Counted from the stretch's first letter, positions 1 through 9,278 are shown. The stretch is DNA of 64,000 bases from JAEUKH01 sp964447205 (GCA_964447205.1 CAYUSB010000015.1:110725-174724); one strand, 5' to 3'. Notes: a model not told the origin generated them from the sequence alone. A program made the numbers and translations.

Positions 1-2783
1 TGCTCCGCGCTGCGTACGCGTCCAGCCGCGCCGAGCGCACCGTGGCCGTCGTGCTCCGCGGGGGTTCGGGCATCGGCAAGAGCGCGCTGGCGCGGCGCTT
101 CGCGGACGAGCTCTACGCTGACGGCTCGGGCGCGGTCGTGCTCGCGGGCCGGTGCTACGAGCGCGAGTCGGTGCCCTACCAGGGCGTCGACGGCGTCATC
201 GATGCCCTGAGCCGCCACCTGAGCCGCATCGACCCCGTCGACGCCGCGCTGCTCCTGCCGCCCGACGCCGCCCTCGTGGCCCACGTGTTCCCGGTGCTGC
301 GCAGGGTTCGTGCGGTCGCTCGGATGGCCGAGCCGCGGCACCGCGCGCGCGACCCGATCGAGCTCCGGACGCGCACCTTCGCGGCTCTGCGCGAAATCCT
401 GTGTCGGTTCGCGCGCCGCCAGCCGCTGGTGGTGTTCATCGACGACCTCCAGTGGGCCGACGCAGACAGCCTCAGGCTGCTCGGCGACGTGCTCCATCCG
501 CCGGACGCCCCGCCGGTGCTTCTGCTGGCGACGCTCCGCGACGAGGGCGGACCGCCGGGCGCCCACCCGACCCCCACCCTCCCCTGCGAAGTCCAGGAGC
601 TTCCCCTCGGGGCGCTGCCCCCGACCGGAGCCCTCGCGCTCGCGCGGGCCCTGCTGGCGTCGTTGGGCGCGGACGTGGGCGCCGCGGGCCCCGTCGTCGA
701 GGAGGCCCACGGGCACCCGCTGTTCATCCAGGAGATCACGAGCCACATCGCGACCACCGGGGCCCTCCACGCGGACGGCGTACGGCTCGACGGCGCCCTC
801 CGGGCTCGCGCCTCCACGCTGGAGCCCTCCGCCCGCGATCTGCTCGACGCCGTGGCGGTGGCGGGTGTGCCGGTCACGCTCGCGGTCGTCTGCGATGCGG
901 CCGGGCTCGACCTCGCGGAGGGAGGACGCCGGGCGATGCAGCTGCGCGCCCTTCACTTCATCCGCACGGCGTCCCTCGACGGGCTCGTCGAGAGCTACCA
1001 CGACCGGGTCCGCGAGGCGGTCACGGCGGGGCTCACCGACGCGCGCCGCCGGGAGATTCACCATCGGCTGGCCGACGCCCTGGAGGGCTCGGGCGCGTCC
1101 GAGCGCAACCCGCATGTGCTGGTGCGGCACCTCGACGCCGCGGGCATGAGTGCGCGCGCCGCGACGTACGCCGCCCGGGCCGCCGCTCGGGCCGTCGAGG
1201 CCCTGGCCTTCGATCAGGCGGCAGAGCTCTACGACACGGCCCTGCGCCTGGGCACCTACGACGACGACGCGCGCCGCGCGCTGTGTCTCCTGCGCGGCGA
1301 GGCGTTGACCCACGCGGGCCGCGGCGTCGAGGCAGCCGAGTGCTTCCTCGCGGCGCTCGAAGGGGCCGACGCTACGACCGGGCTGGAGTGCCGCCGCAGG
1401 GCCGCCGAGCAGTGGCTCTTCGCGGGCGAGGTCGAGCGGGGCCTGACGGCCTTGCGCGAGATCGAACGTGAGCTCGACGTACACATCAGGACCTCGTTCG
1501 CAGGCGCGCTCCTCTCCATCGCCAGGCACCGCGCCCTCGCCCGCCTGCGGGGCTACCGCTGGACGCGGCGCGACCCCGGCGAGGTCGCCCCGCGGGACCT
1601 CACGCGCGTCGACACCTACAGCGCGTTCGGCGCGGGCTACGGGATGGTGGATCCGGTGCGCGCGTCGGAGTTTCAGGCCCGCGGTCTGCTGCTGGCCCTG
1701 GAGTGCGGCGAGCCCGTGCGCGTGGCCCGCGCCCTCGTGCTTGAGGCGTCGAGCGTCGCGATCACCGGCGGCCCGCACATCGCCCAGGCGCGCGACCTCC
1801 TCGAACGCGCCGAGCAGATCGGGCGGGACCTCGACAGCGCGCAGGTGAGGGCGTGGGCGGCGGTGGCCCGGGGGTACGTCGACTACTACGACTGCCGCTT
1901 TACGTCCTCCGCCGCGCGCTTCCTCGACGCGGAGGGGATGCTCCTGGGGACCCACGCGGGCTTCGCGCGCGACCTCAGCAACGCCCGCACCATGCTGCTC
2001 TTCTCGCTCCGCCACACGGGCGGGCTGCGCGAGCTGCGGTGGCGCCTCGATGACTACCTCCGCGACGCGCGACGGCGAGACGACCGCCACACCGAGTCGA
2101 CCCTCCTGCGCTCGTGCCACGTCGCGTGGCTGATGGACGACGCGCCGGACGTCGGGCGTGCCGCGCTGGAGCAGGCGCGGTGGGTGCCGCCCTCTGTAGG
2201 GTTTCACGTCCAGCATTTGTACGAGCTCCGCGCGCGCGTCGAGTACGACCTCTACGAGGGCCGCGCGGGGGAGGCCTCCCCGCGCCTCGCCGACGGCCTC
2301 GACGCCCTGCGGCGCGCCCTCCTGACCCGATACGCTCAGATCTACCGCGCCGAGCGCAGGTGGCTGCTCGCCCGCGTCTTGCTGGCCCAGGCCGAGGCGG
2401 GGCGCAACGTCGTGCGCGCCCTCGCCGAGGCCTCCGGGCTCGCCGCGAAGCTGGAGCGCGAGGGGGTGGGGTACGCGCTCGCGTGGGGGGCCCTGGTGCG
2501 CGGGGGGGTCGCGGCCCTCCGCGGTGACCCTGCGGGCGCCCTCGGGCACCTCGCCGAGGGCGCCCGGGTCGCGGACGCGCACGACATGAGGCTCCTCGGC
2601 GCGGCGGCGCGGCGGCGGGCGGGCGGGCTGCGGGGGGGCGACGAAGGGGCGCGGCAGGTCGCGGAGGTGGACGCATGGATGGCGGCCGAGGGCGTGCGGG
2701 CCCCCGCCCGTCTGGTGGCGGTGTTTGCCCCGGGCTTCGGCGCGGCGGAGCGCGTCGGGCGGCTCGCCGGGAGGAGCGGGTAG
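1..2783 (+). CDS. AAA ATPase/TPR-type regulatory protein, 5' truncated (probable PknK-like kinase C-terminal part)
   Basis: The reading frame is open to the left edge (first complete codon at 3), so the real N-terminus lies outside the window. A GTG at 42 is the first in-frame start but falls just before the P-loop, so it is unlikely to be the true start. Visible domains, numbered from position 42: a Walker A loop (GGSGIGKSALA) near residues 8-18, a Walker B (LVVFIDDLQWADAD) near residue 130, then about 550 residues of Ala/Leu/Arg-rich helices typical of TPR-like repeats. This arrangement is the AAA_16 ATPase plus helical half of large STAND-like regulators, which in Myxococcota are commonly fused to an N-terminal Ser/Thr kinase (PknK type). 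The kinase domain is inferred, not seen. It lies directly upstream of an FHA-sigma54 activator, fitting a phosphorylation-dependent signalling pair. Likely cytoplasmic; no TM segment is visible. Confidence 0.75.
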   Translation, partial: LRAAYASSRAERTVAVVLRGGSGIGKSALARRFADELYADGSGAVVLAGRCYERESVPYQGVDGVIDALSRHLSRIDPVDAALLLPPDAALVAHVFPVLRRVRAVARMAEPRHRARDPIELRTRTFAALREILCRFARRQPLVVFIDDLQWADADSLRLLGDVLHPPDAPPVLLLATLRDEGGPPGAHPTPTLPCEVQELPLGALPPTGALALARALLASLGADVGAAGPVVEEAHGHPLFIQEITSHIATTGALHADGVRLDGALRARASTLEPSARDLLDAVAVAGVPVTLAVVCDAAGLDLAEGGRRAMQLRALHFIRTASLDGLVESYHDRVREAVTAGLTDARRREIHHRLADALEGSGASERNPHVLVRHLDAAGMSARAATYAARAAARAVEALAFDQAAELYDTALRLGTYDDDARRALCLLRGEALTHAGRGVEAAECFLAALEGADATTGLECRRRAAEQWLFAGEVERGLTALREIERELDVHIRTSFAGALLSIARHRALARLRGYRWTRRDPGEVAPRDLTRVDTYSAFGAGYGMVDPVRASEFQARGLLLALECGEPVRVARALVLEASSVAITGGPHIAQARDLLERAEQIGRDLDSAQVRAWAAVARGYVDYYDCRFTSSAARFLDAEGMLLGTHAGFARDLSNARTMLLFSLRHTGGLRELRWRLDDYLRDARRRDDRHTESTLLRSCHVAWLMDDAPDVGRAALEQARWVPPSVGFHVQHLYELRARVEYDLYEGRAGEASPRLADGLDALRRALLTRYAQIYRAERRWLLARVLLAQAEAGRNVVRALAEASGLAAKLEREGVGYALAWGALVRGGVAALRGDPAGALGHLAEGARVADAHDMRLLGAAARRRAGGLRGGDEGARQVAEVDAWMAAEGVRAPARLVAVFAPGFGAAERVGRLAGRSG

Positions 2784-2828
2784 TTCGCCCCGCGGCGTAC
2801 GCCCCTCGCGAGCGGTCGAACCCGGGTA

Positions 2829-2834
2829 TAGAGT
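2829..2834 (+). promoter_or_regulatory. -10-like element upstream of the FHA-sigma54 activator
   Basis: TAGAGT, within TATAGAGT at 2827-2834, sits 16 nt before the proposed GTG start at 2851. No Shine-Dalgarno sequence lies between, so a very short leader is suggested. Position and similarity to other such elements in the window are the only evidence. Confidence 0.35.
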
Positions 2835-2850
2835 CTCTACCTCGCGAAAC

Positions 2851-4266
2851 GTGACGCTCCCCCCACCGCCTCCCGCTCCCCCCACCGAGCGTCGTCCCCC
2901 GGAAGACCCGGCCTCGGGTCGGCGGGCGGTGCGCCTCGTGGTGCTCGGTCACCGCGGCTCCGTCACCGTGCCGCTGCCCGGGTCGGGGCGACTCGTGCTC
3001 GGTCGCGCGGAGACCGCAGACGTGCGGGTCGACGACAGTCTGGCGTCCCGGAGCCACTGCGTGCTGCACCTCGGGGCGCGGGCGGAGCTCGAAGACCTCG
3101 GCGGCGTCAACGGCACGAGCGTAGGAGGCCGCAGGATCGAGCCCGGGACGCGGGTCGCGCTGAAGCCCGGGGACTCCTTCGAGATCGGCGACACGTTGTG
3201 CGTGCTCCAGGGCGACACGCACACGCCCGGCGTGCCCCGCGCCCCGTCGCCGCCCGCGCGCATCGGAGGGGTCGTGGTGGAGGATCCCGAGATGGCGCGG
3301 CTCCACGGGATCCTCGAGAAGATCGCGCCGGGAGCGATCAACGTGCTGCTCCTCGGCGAGACGGGGGTTGGCAAGGAGGTGTTCGCCGAGCGGCTCCATG
3401 CGCTCTCGCCGCGTCGTGGCAGGGCCCTCCTGCGGCTCAACTGCGCGGCGATCCCCGAGACGATGCTGGAGGCGGAGCTGTTCGGGCACGAGCGGGGCGC
3501 GTTTACGGGCGCGGTCGCGGCGCGGCCCGGCCTGCTGGAGAGCGCGGACGGGGGGACGGTGTTCCTCGATGAGATCGGCGAGATGCCGCCGCAGCTCCAG
3601 GCGAGGCTGCTTCGTGTCCTGGAGGACCGCACGGTGCGCAGGGTGGGCGGGCGCGAGGAGCGGGTCCTCGACGTGCGCTTCGTCGCCGCGACCAACCGTG
3701 ACCCCGAGGCCGAGGTCGCCGCGGGACGCTTTCGCGCCGACCTCTTCTTTCGCCTCGGCGGCGTGCGCCTGGTGATCCCCCCGCTGCGCGCGCGGCCCAC
3801 TGAACTCTTGCACCTGGCGGCCCTGTTTCTCGACCGCGCCGCGCGCGCCTCGGGGCGGCCCCTCCCCCTCGCCCTGTCGTCCGACGCGGTCGCGGCGCTG
3901 CGGGCGTGGCCCTGGCCCGGCAACCTCCGCGAGCTGCGCAACATGATGGAACAGGCCGCCCTGCTCACCAGCGGCGCGATCGTGACGCCCGAGCACCTCC
4001 CTGGGATCCCCTGCGTCACGCCGCCAGTACACGACAGGCCGACCGCCCCCCTCGCGGGCCCTCCGGTGCTCCTCCAGGCCGCTGTCGACGTCGCAGAGCG
4101 CGAGCACATCGTGCAGGCCCTCGCGCACAGCAACGGCAGCCAGACCGAGGCCGCCCGGCTCCTCGGGATCAGTCGACGCACCCTGATCAACAAGATCGAG
4201 CAGTACAATCTGCCCCGACCCCGCAAGGGGAAGGCGCCGAAGGAGGGCGACGGGGGCGAACGATGA
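2851..4266 (+). CDS. FHA domain sigma54-dependent transcriptional activator
   Basis: A 471-residue bacterial enhancer-binding protein. The order is an N-terminal Pro-rich stretch, an FHA domain (about residues 45-115, core LGRAETADVRVDD and SRSH) that would read phosphothreonine, a central AAA+ domain with Walker A GETGVGKE near residue 169, the sigma54-contacting GAFTGA loop at 216-221, Walker B TVFLDEIGEMP, and a C-terminal Fis-type helix-turn-helix (TEAARLLGISRRTLINK). All catalytic motifs are present, so it should activate RpoN promoters. FHA-linked activators are usually controlled by Ser/Thr kinases; the neighbour upstream fits as partner. GTG 2851 was chosen because it follows a -10-like TATAGAGT and the longer frame from 2725 would overlap the upstream gene with low-complexity Ser/Arg-rich sequence. 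Target promoters are unknown. Confidence 0.9.
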   Translation: MTLPPPPPAPPTERRPPEDPASGRRAVRLVVLGHRGSVTVPLPGSGRLVLGRAETADVRVDDSLASRSHCVLHLGARAELEDLGGVNGTSVGGRRIEPGTRVALKPGDSFEIGDTLCVLQGDTHTPGVPRAPSPPARIGGVVVEDPEMARLHGILEKIAPGAINVLLLGETGVGKEVFAERLHALSPRRGRALLRLNCAAIPETMLEAELFGHERGAFTGAVAARPGLLESADGGTVFLDEIGEMPPQLQARLLRVLEDRTVRRVGGREERVLDVRFVAATNRDPEAEVAAGRFRADLFFRLGGVRLVIPPLRARPTELLHLAALFLDRAARASGRPLPLALSSDAVAALRAWPWPGNLRELRNMMEQAALLTSGAIVTPEHLPGIPCVTPPVHDRPTAPLAGPPVLLQAAVDVAEREHIVQALAHSNGSQTEAARLLGISRRTLINKIEQYNLPRPRKGKAPKEGDGGER

Positions 4267-4343
4267 GGGGTCTTGCTCCGCGGCGGTGCTCCTCTCTGTC
4301 CGTGCCGCAAGGCGAAGCCGTGGCCGTCGTCAGCGCGCGGTGG

Positions 4344-4643
4344 TCACGACGCCGGTGTGGTCGCGAGGGCCAGCTCGCGCCGTACGAAGTCCTCGATGCG
4401 ACCCTTGAAGGGCCGCGCGAAGAAGGGCAGGTCGAGCGCGACGCGCACGTCGCGGTCGCCGATGGTCACCGTGCCGGTGCCGCCCTTGTAGCTCCCCGAA
4501 ACAACCCGATCGTCCACCCAGCGGCAATGGTCCGTGAGCGCGAGGTGCGGGTACCGCTCGGCGTAGTACGCGATGCGCTTCTGGGCGTGCGCGCTAAGGG
4601 TGGCGAGGTCGAGCGCATGGCCTTGGGTGATTTCGAGCTTCAC
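4344..4643 (-). CDS. Putative polyhydroxyalkanoic acid system (PHA granule region) protein
   Basis: A 99-residue protein starting at GTG 4643 and running toward the sigma54 activator, with which it is convergent. It has the shape of the small PHA_gran_rgn family: an N-terminal beta strand with a His (LEITQGHAL), a helical segment, then a Gly-rich beta section (GGTGTVTIGDRDVRVALDLP) and a final helix ending RREL. Members are often found near polyhydroxyalkanoate genes and are thought to be granule- or substrate-associated, but no PHA synthase is in this window, so the role is inferred by family only. The frame extends far upstream on the minus strand as an artefact of GC-rich coding on the other strand; the conserved part begins at this GTG. 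Confidence 0.7.
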   Translation of the reverse strand: MKLEITQGHALDLATLSAHAQKRIAYYAERYPHLALTDHCRWVDDRVVSGSYKGGTGTVTIGDRDVRVALDLPFFARPFKGRIEDFVRRELALATTPAS

Positions 4644-4910
4644 GACGCAGAGGCCTCTAGTGCCTGGGGGGCGTTCTGTCGAGTTCCCGGCGGGCGACGG
4701 GGGCACCGGTCGCGGACGCAGCGTCGAGGGTCTCACGCCGCCCCTCCACGCGCATGGCCTCATCAATCCGCCTGACCCTTGCGACCCTCGCGCCCTGGCG
4801 GCTTCGCTGCCCGTCCCGCGTCGCCTCCTGCCCGGGTGCGGGAGCGGGCCGTCTCGGCCGGGCGTGCTATCTCCACGGGGCCCTGTGCTCGTCCCGAGGA
4901 GGCGTCGCCC

Positions 4911-7900
4911 GTGAGTCGCACCGTCCCCATCGCCTCGTTGCCCGTCGCCCTGCGCATCGAAGACGCCGTCGAGGCCGCCTGCGCCGCGGACATCACCTTC
5001 ATCGAAGAGCGCCTCCGCCGCGGGGTCTCGGTCCTGGTCGAGTGCGACAAGGAGCTGTCGCTCTTCCTCTACCTCGCCGTACGCCAGCGCCTGCGCCGCA
5101 GCAAGGACGCCCCCCGCCTCGTGGTCATCGACGGCCGCCCGAGCCCCGACCCCGCGGGCTCCCAACGCACCGGCCTGGTGCGCATGATGGAGCAGCTCAC
5201 CGAGACCATCCGGGCCTCCATCGACCGCACGGTCCTCGTGCTCCTGCACCTCGACGTGCTCACCACCACCCACACCGGGCTCACCGTCGAGGCCCGCGAG
5301 GCCATCCCCCTCCTCTACGAAAACCCCGAGGCGGTCATCCTGGGGTTTCGCGACCCGAGCTTCGAGATCCCGAAGGTCATCCGCGGGGTCTTCGGAGCCC
5401 GCCGCGAGATCACCGGGATCCCCCGGGAGGCCCTCGTGCGGCTCGTGACGCAACGCGAGGCCCGCACGATGCACGCCACGGATTTCGACCCCTTCGGGCT
5501 CTACAAGTTTGTGTCGGGCCTCAACCCCGTGCGGTGCCGACGGATGCTGAGCGACCTCGGGACACGCCGCGAGGCCCCCCAGGGGCGGTCGCTCACGGCC
5601 GAGGTGTACAGCGAGATCCGCAAGCAGACGGTGACCGACGACATCGAGCTGCCCAACGTCGACCTCGACGCGGAGATCGGCGGCTACCACGAGGTCAAGA
5701 CCCGCCTCCGCGAGGAGCTCATCGACCTCATCGCCCAGAAGGAGCGGCTCAAGGAGGCCGGAGACATCGCCACCCTGGAGGGCCTTCTGCCGCGGGGGGT
5801 GATCTTTCACGGGCCCCCGGGGACAGGCAAGACCTTCTTCGCCAAGGCCGTGGCCACGGCCCTCAACGCGAGTGTGATCGTCGTGCCGGGCCCGGAGCTG
5901 AAGTCGAAGTGGGTGGGGGAGTCGCTCCCCTACGAGGAGGAGGTGCTCGTCGTCATCAACGGACAGGCGCGCCGCATCCCCATCGGCGAGCTCGTCGAGT
6001 CGCACGCCAAAGACGATGTCCTTGCGTGGACGTCGGGCGATGACGGGACGGCACTCCTCGCACCCGTCACCGGATTTCTTCGGCACGACGGGCCTGACTA
6101 CCTCGACGTCGTCGTCACCGAGACTGGGCGCGAGGTGCGGGTCACGGGTGGACACAGCCTCTTCGTCCAGAAGGATGGCAGGCTCGCGGAGGTGATCGCG
6201 GATGAGATCGTAGCTGGAGAGACTCGGATCGCGGTCCCCTTGCGGCTGACCGCGCCGGAGACCATCACGGAACTCGACCTCACCGCGCTGCTCCGGGGTT
6301 CGGAGTGGGTCAAGGTTCAGGGGTACGACGGTGACCTCGCGCGCGCCGAGCGCCGCGCAGGCCCGGCACGTATCGCCCAAGCGATGGGACAGCCGGTCGC
6401 GCGCTTGAAGGCTCAACGACGCCCTCCTGTTACGCTCGCGTCGTACGAGGCGATGACCCGCGAGGCTTCGCTCACCCCAGACATTGACGCCCTCACGCTC
6501 TATGCGTGGCATCGTACCAAGCACCTCCCTTCACGGCTCCCGCTCACCCCGGACCTCGGTGAGTTTTTCGGCATCTGGATGGCCGAAGGTAGTTACAGCA
6601 AGACCGGCGTTCGACTCGCCATTCACCGAGACGAGGTCGAGCATTACGTAGCGCTCTGCCGTCGTCTCTTCCACCATGTGACCGTCTCACCCAAGGCGGG
6701 CTCACGGGGCGTTGAGCTCGTCGTCAGTTCGACGGGCCTCTTGCATGTCATGAAAGACGCGTTGGCCATCGCCGATGGCTCATCCACGAAGCGCGTGCCC
6801 CCCTTCGTCTTCATGGCTCCGAAGCCGTTTGTGGCGGCCTTCCTGCGAGGGTACTTCTCCGGCGACGGGACGTTCAATCAGAAGTACGTCGAGGCCACCA
6901 CCACGAGCCGTGGACTGGCAGGCGACATCGCCACCCTTCTGCAGTATTTTGGCATCGCTGCGCGATTGCGCCTCAAGCCGGAACACAACGGCTCCATCAG
7001 CCACCGGGTGCGATTTCTCTGGTCGAAGTTCCTTCGTTGTTTTCATGATGAGATCGGCTTCTCGGACGCGCGCAGGCAGAAGGCGCTTGGGTTCTACCTT
7101 GACACGATGCGCCTGCGCCGCGACCTCCAGACGCCCGCACGCCACATTCAGAACGATGTTCTCTGGGATAAGGTCATCGAGGTACGCCGAGAGCCCTACG
7201 CACGCGCTCATGTCTACGATCTGAGCGTCGAGTCAACCGAGCGATTTATGGCCGGGTACGGCAACATCCTTGTGCACAACTCTGAAGAGAATCTCCGGCG
7301 AGTCTTCCGTCAGGCCCGACAGGCCGCCCCGAGCGTGATCGTGTTCGATGAGATCGACGCCTTCGCCCACCAGCGCGGGACGTACATCGGGTCGGGGGTC
7401 GAGCACTCCATGGTCAACCAGCTCCTCACCGAGATGGACGGCTTCCGGAAGAACGAGATGATCTTCGTGATCGGCACGACCAACTACCTCGAGTCCCTCG
7501 ACGGGGCCCTGCTGCGGCCGGGGCGGTTTGAGTTCCTGATCGAGATCCCGGCCCCGAGCGCCGACGACCGCGCGGCCATCGTGCGGATCTACGACAAGAA
7601 GTATGGCCTCGCCCTGACCGAAGACCTCGTCCAGCACCTCGTGCGGCGCACCGAGGGGTTCGCCGACCGCGACAAGGGCATCCCCTTCTCGGGCGACCAC
7701 CTCCAGTCGGTATGCCGGGCCCTCAAACGCCAGCAGCTCCGGGAGGGGGTTCGGCCGTTTACGACCGACGACCTCGACAAGGCCCTGCAGCGCAAGACCC
7801 GCCGCCCGATCATCCTCTCGCCCGAGGAGGAGCGGGTCATCGCCATCCACGAGGCCGGTCATGCCCTCGTGGCCATGCTCATCCCCAAGGCCACGCCCCC

Positions 7901-8384
7901 CGAGAAGATCTGCATCGCCCAGGACCAGGAGGGGGCCCTCGGGTACGTCATGCGGGCCGCCCGGACGCGCCCCTACACCACCACCGACGAGGAGATGCGG
8001 GCCGACATCTGCGTGGGCCTCGGGGGCCAGGTGGCCGAGCGCCTCGTGCTCGGCGAGGTGAGCGTCGGAGCGTACTCCGACCTCCAGCAGGCCAACACCA
8101 TCGCCCGGGCCATGGTCGAGCAGTACGGGATGAGCGAGCGCCTCGGGCCCCGGGTGGTCCTCGACGACGAGATCGGCCGCGACCGCGGAGGGCGGGGCAT
8201 CGCCGAGGCCCGGCGGACCCTGCTCGACGCCGAGGTCGAGCGCATCCTGCGCGAGGAGCAGAGCCGCTGCGAGCGGGTCTTGATGGACAACCTCTCTCTG
8301 CACGACGCCCTGGCCCGGCTCCTGTTGGAGAAGAAGGTGCTCGACGGCGGGGCCCTCAAGGCGCTCCTGCCGAAGCGGGAGTGA
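4911..8384 (+). CDS. FtsH-like AAA+ ATPase/M41 zinc metalloprotease containing an intein
   Basis: The precursor is 1157 residues; removing the intein (residues 338-790) leaves about 704. GTG 4911 was chosen because AGGAGG lies 8 nt before it. The mature protein has an N-terminal region (1-270) with no visible membrane segment that resembles a degenerate ATPase-like module, then an AAA+ domain (GPPGTGKT near 301, Walker B VIVFDEIDAF just after the intein, arginine-finger region LRPGRFE), then a peptidase M41 domain with zinc motif HEAGH at 980-984 and a downstream YSDLQQA acidic ligand segment. FtsH is normally a membrane-anchored hexamer that unfolds and degrades proteins; this paralogue lacks the two N-terminal TM helices and is probably cytosolic. 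The intein splits the AAA motif at WVGE/SEENLRR. Substrates are unknown. Confidence 0.9.
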   Translation: MSRTVPIASLPVALRIEDAVEAACAADITFIEERLRRGVSVLVECDKELSLFLYLAVRQRLRRSKDAPRLVVIDGRPSPDPAGSQRTGLVRMMEQLTETIRASIDRTVLVLLHLDVLTTTHTGLTVEAREAIPLLYENPEAVILGFRDPSFEIPKVIRGVFGARREITGIPREALVRLVTQREARTMHATDFDPFGLYKFVSGLNPVRCRRMLSDLGTRREAPQGRSLTAEVYSEIRKQTVTDDIELPNVDLDAEIGGYHEVKTRLREELIDLIAQKERLKEAGDIATLEGLLPRGVIFHGPPGTGKTFFAKAVATALNASVIVVPGPELKSKWVGESLPYEEEVLVVINGQARRIPIGELVESHAKDDVLAWTSGDDGTALLAPVTGFLRHDGPDYLDVVVTETGREVRVTGGHSLFVQKDGRLAEVIADEIVAGETRIAVPLRLTAPETITELDLTALLRGSEWVKVQGYDGDLARAERRAGPARIAQAMGQPVARLKAQRRPPVTLASYEAMTREASLTPDIDALTLYAWHRTKHLPSRLPLTPDLGEFFGIWMAEGSYSKTGVRLAIHRDEVEHYVALCRRLFHHVTVSPKAGSRGVELVVSSTGLLHVMKDALAIADGSSTKRVPPFVFMAPKPFVAAFLRGYFSGDGTFNQKYVEATTTSRGLAGDIATLLQYFGIAARLRLKPEHNGSISHRVRFLWSKFLRCFHDEIGFSDARRQKALGFYLDTMRLRRDLQTPARHIQNDVLWDKVIEVRREPYARAHVYDLSVESTERFMAGYGNILVHNSEENLRRVFRQARQAAPSVIVFDEIDAFAHQRGTYIGSGVEHSMVNQLLTEMDGFRKNEMIFVIGTTNYLESLDGALLRPGRFEFLIEIPAPSADDRAAIVRIYDKKYGLALTEDLVQHLVRRTEGFADRDKGIPFSGDHLQSVCRALKRQQLREGVRPFTTDDLDKALQRKTRRPIILSPEEERVIAIHEAGHALVAMLIPKATPPEKICIAQDQEGALGYVMRAARTRPYTTTDEEMRADICVGLGGQVAERLVLGEVSVGAYSDLQQANTIARAMVEQYGMSERLGPRVVLDDEIGRDRGGRGIAEARRTLLDAEVERILREEQSRCERVLMDNLSLHDALARLLLEKKVLDGGALKALLPKRE
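5922..7280 (+). mobile_element. Intein with LAGLIDADG homing endonuclease, in the AAA ATPase
   Basis: A 453-residue in-frame insertion. It begins at Ser1 (SLPYEEEVLVV, block A) after extein WVGE and ends ILVHN before extein Ser+1 (SEENLRR), so excision restores the normal AAA sequence WVGESEENLRR. Splicing residues visible: Ser1, block B TxxH in VTGGHSLF (about nt 6142), penultimate His and terminal Asn, and Ser+1. Two LAGLIDADG motifs are present: GEFFGIWMAEG (nt 6561-6593) and LRGYFSGDG (nt 6843-6869), each keeping its acidic residue, so the endonuclease may be active. The DNA is visibly less GC-rich than the flanks, with A/T-ending codons, consistent with lateral arrival. The insertion site matches one used by inteins in archaeal CDC48-type ATPases. 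Confidence 0.93.
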
Positions 8385-8759
8385 GACCCGGACGCTCATG
8401 AAGCCTTCGGGCTGGACAAGGGGATTGGGACGAGTTGGCCGTGCAGCCGCCAGGGATCGTGGGAAGGAAGAAGCTGGTTGGGGAACTCTCCCGCCCCCCC
8501 ACATTAATTCTCGCTTCACGTGCGCCACACCTCCAGTAGATAGTAAAATTTGGTGACGCGTGTGCCGTTGGGGGAGAGGAAGGTCCCCCACGAGTCTCAT
8601 GAATCCCAGCCTCTCCCTCCCCCCTGGTTTTCCCTCGTACCGAGGCGTTCCAGCGCGAAGGCTCCATGAGCGACTTGTTCTGCTCCGGCGACTGCCTGTT
8701 CGGGCCCGAGGACTGCGGCGGGCCTCGGGGCGGACGTTGCCGTGATAGGGTCCGCGGCC
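8385..8759. other. Intergenic region with an AT-richer island
   Basis: About 375 bp between the protease and the DUF1993 gene. It contains an unusually AT-rich patch at about 8501-8552 (attaattctcgc and agatagtaaaattt) in otherwise very GC-rich DNA. No convincing long gene or tRNA is visible. A short Cys-containing frame begins at 8666 but overlaps the next gene out of frame and was not accepted. The patch could hold promoters or mark an old insertion boundary. Confidence 0.4.
8746..8751 (+). promoter_or_regulatory. -10-like element of the DUF1993 gene
   Basis: TAGGGT, 8 nt before ATG 8760, with no Shine-Dalgarno sequence between. If it is the -10 element, the transcript begins at or within a few bases of the start codon. 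Confidence 0.35.
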
Positions 8760-9266
8760 ATGTACTTCGAGACCCTGGGACAGATGAAGAAGATGCTCGG
8801 CCAGATGGACGTGTGGTTCGACAAGGCGGTTGACCACGCCAAGGCGAGGTCGTTCGACCCCGACCTGTACCTCGGCTTCCGACTGGCCCCGGACCAGTTT
8901 GCGTTTGCGCGGCAGGTGCAGACCGCGTGCGACACGGCGCGGCTGGCCGTCGCCCGCCTGACCGGCAAGGAGGCCGCCAAGGTCGCGGACAACGAGGCCA
9001 CCCTCGACGACCTCCGGGCCCGCGTCCGGGCCACCATCGCCTGGCTCGACGGCCTCACCGCCGCCGACTTCGACGGAGCCGCCACCCGCGTGGTGACCCA
9101 ACCCCGCTGGGAGGGAAAGACCATGACCGGGGCCGACTACTTCCTCCAGCACGCGGTGCCCAACTTCTTCTTCCACCTCGCGCAGGCGTACGCGATCCTG
9201 CGTCACAACGGGGTCGCCGTCGGCAAACGCGACTACCTCGGGCCCCTCACCATGCAGTCCCCCTGA
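8760..9266 (+). CDS. DUF1993 domain-containing protein
   Basis: 168 residues starting at ATG 8760 (MYFETLGQMKKMLGQMD). The whole length matches the DUF1993 family, whose hallmarks are visible: a helical N-terminus, a central segment with Gln-Phe (APDQFAFARQVQ) and a conserved C-terminal block (PNFFFHLAQAYAILRHNGV then GKRDYLG). The family adopts a DinB-like four-helix bundle by prediction and has no established reaction. There is no signal peptide or TM segment, so it is probably cytoplasmic. The gene stands alone and ends convergent with tuf across a strong hairpin. The longer frame from 8742 was rejected because it would start upstream of the -10-like element. Confidence 0.85.
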   Translation: MYFETLGQMKKMLGQMDVWFDKAVDHAKARSFDPDLYLGFRLAPDQFAFARQVQTACDTARLAVARLTGKEAAKVADNEATLDDLRARVRATIAWLDGLTAADFDGAATRVVTQPRWEGKTMTGADYFLQHAVPNFFFHLAQAYAILRHNGVAVGKRDYLGPLTMQSP

Positions 9267-9278
9267 CGAATAACGCGC

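Noticed and set aside
8666..8833. A 55-codon frame starting MSDLFCSGDCLFGPEDC with several Cys
   Set aside because: It overlaps the start of the well-supported DUF1993 gene out of frame, lacks a Shine-Dalgarno sequence and matches no known small protein.
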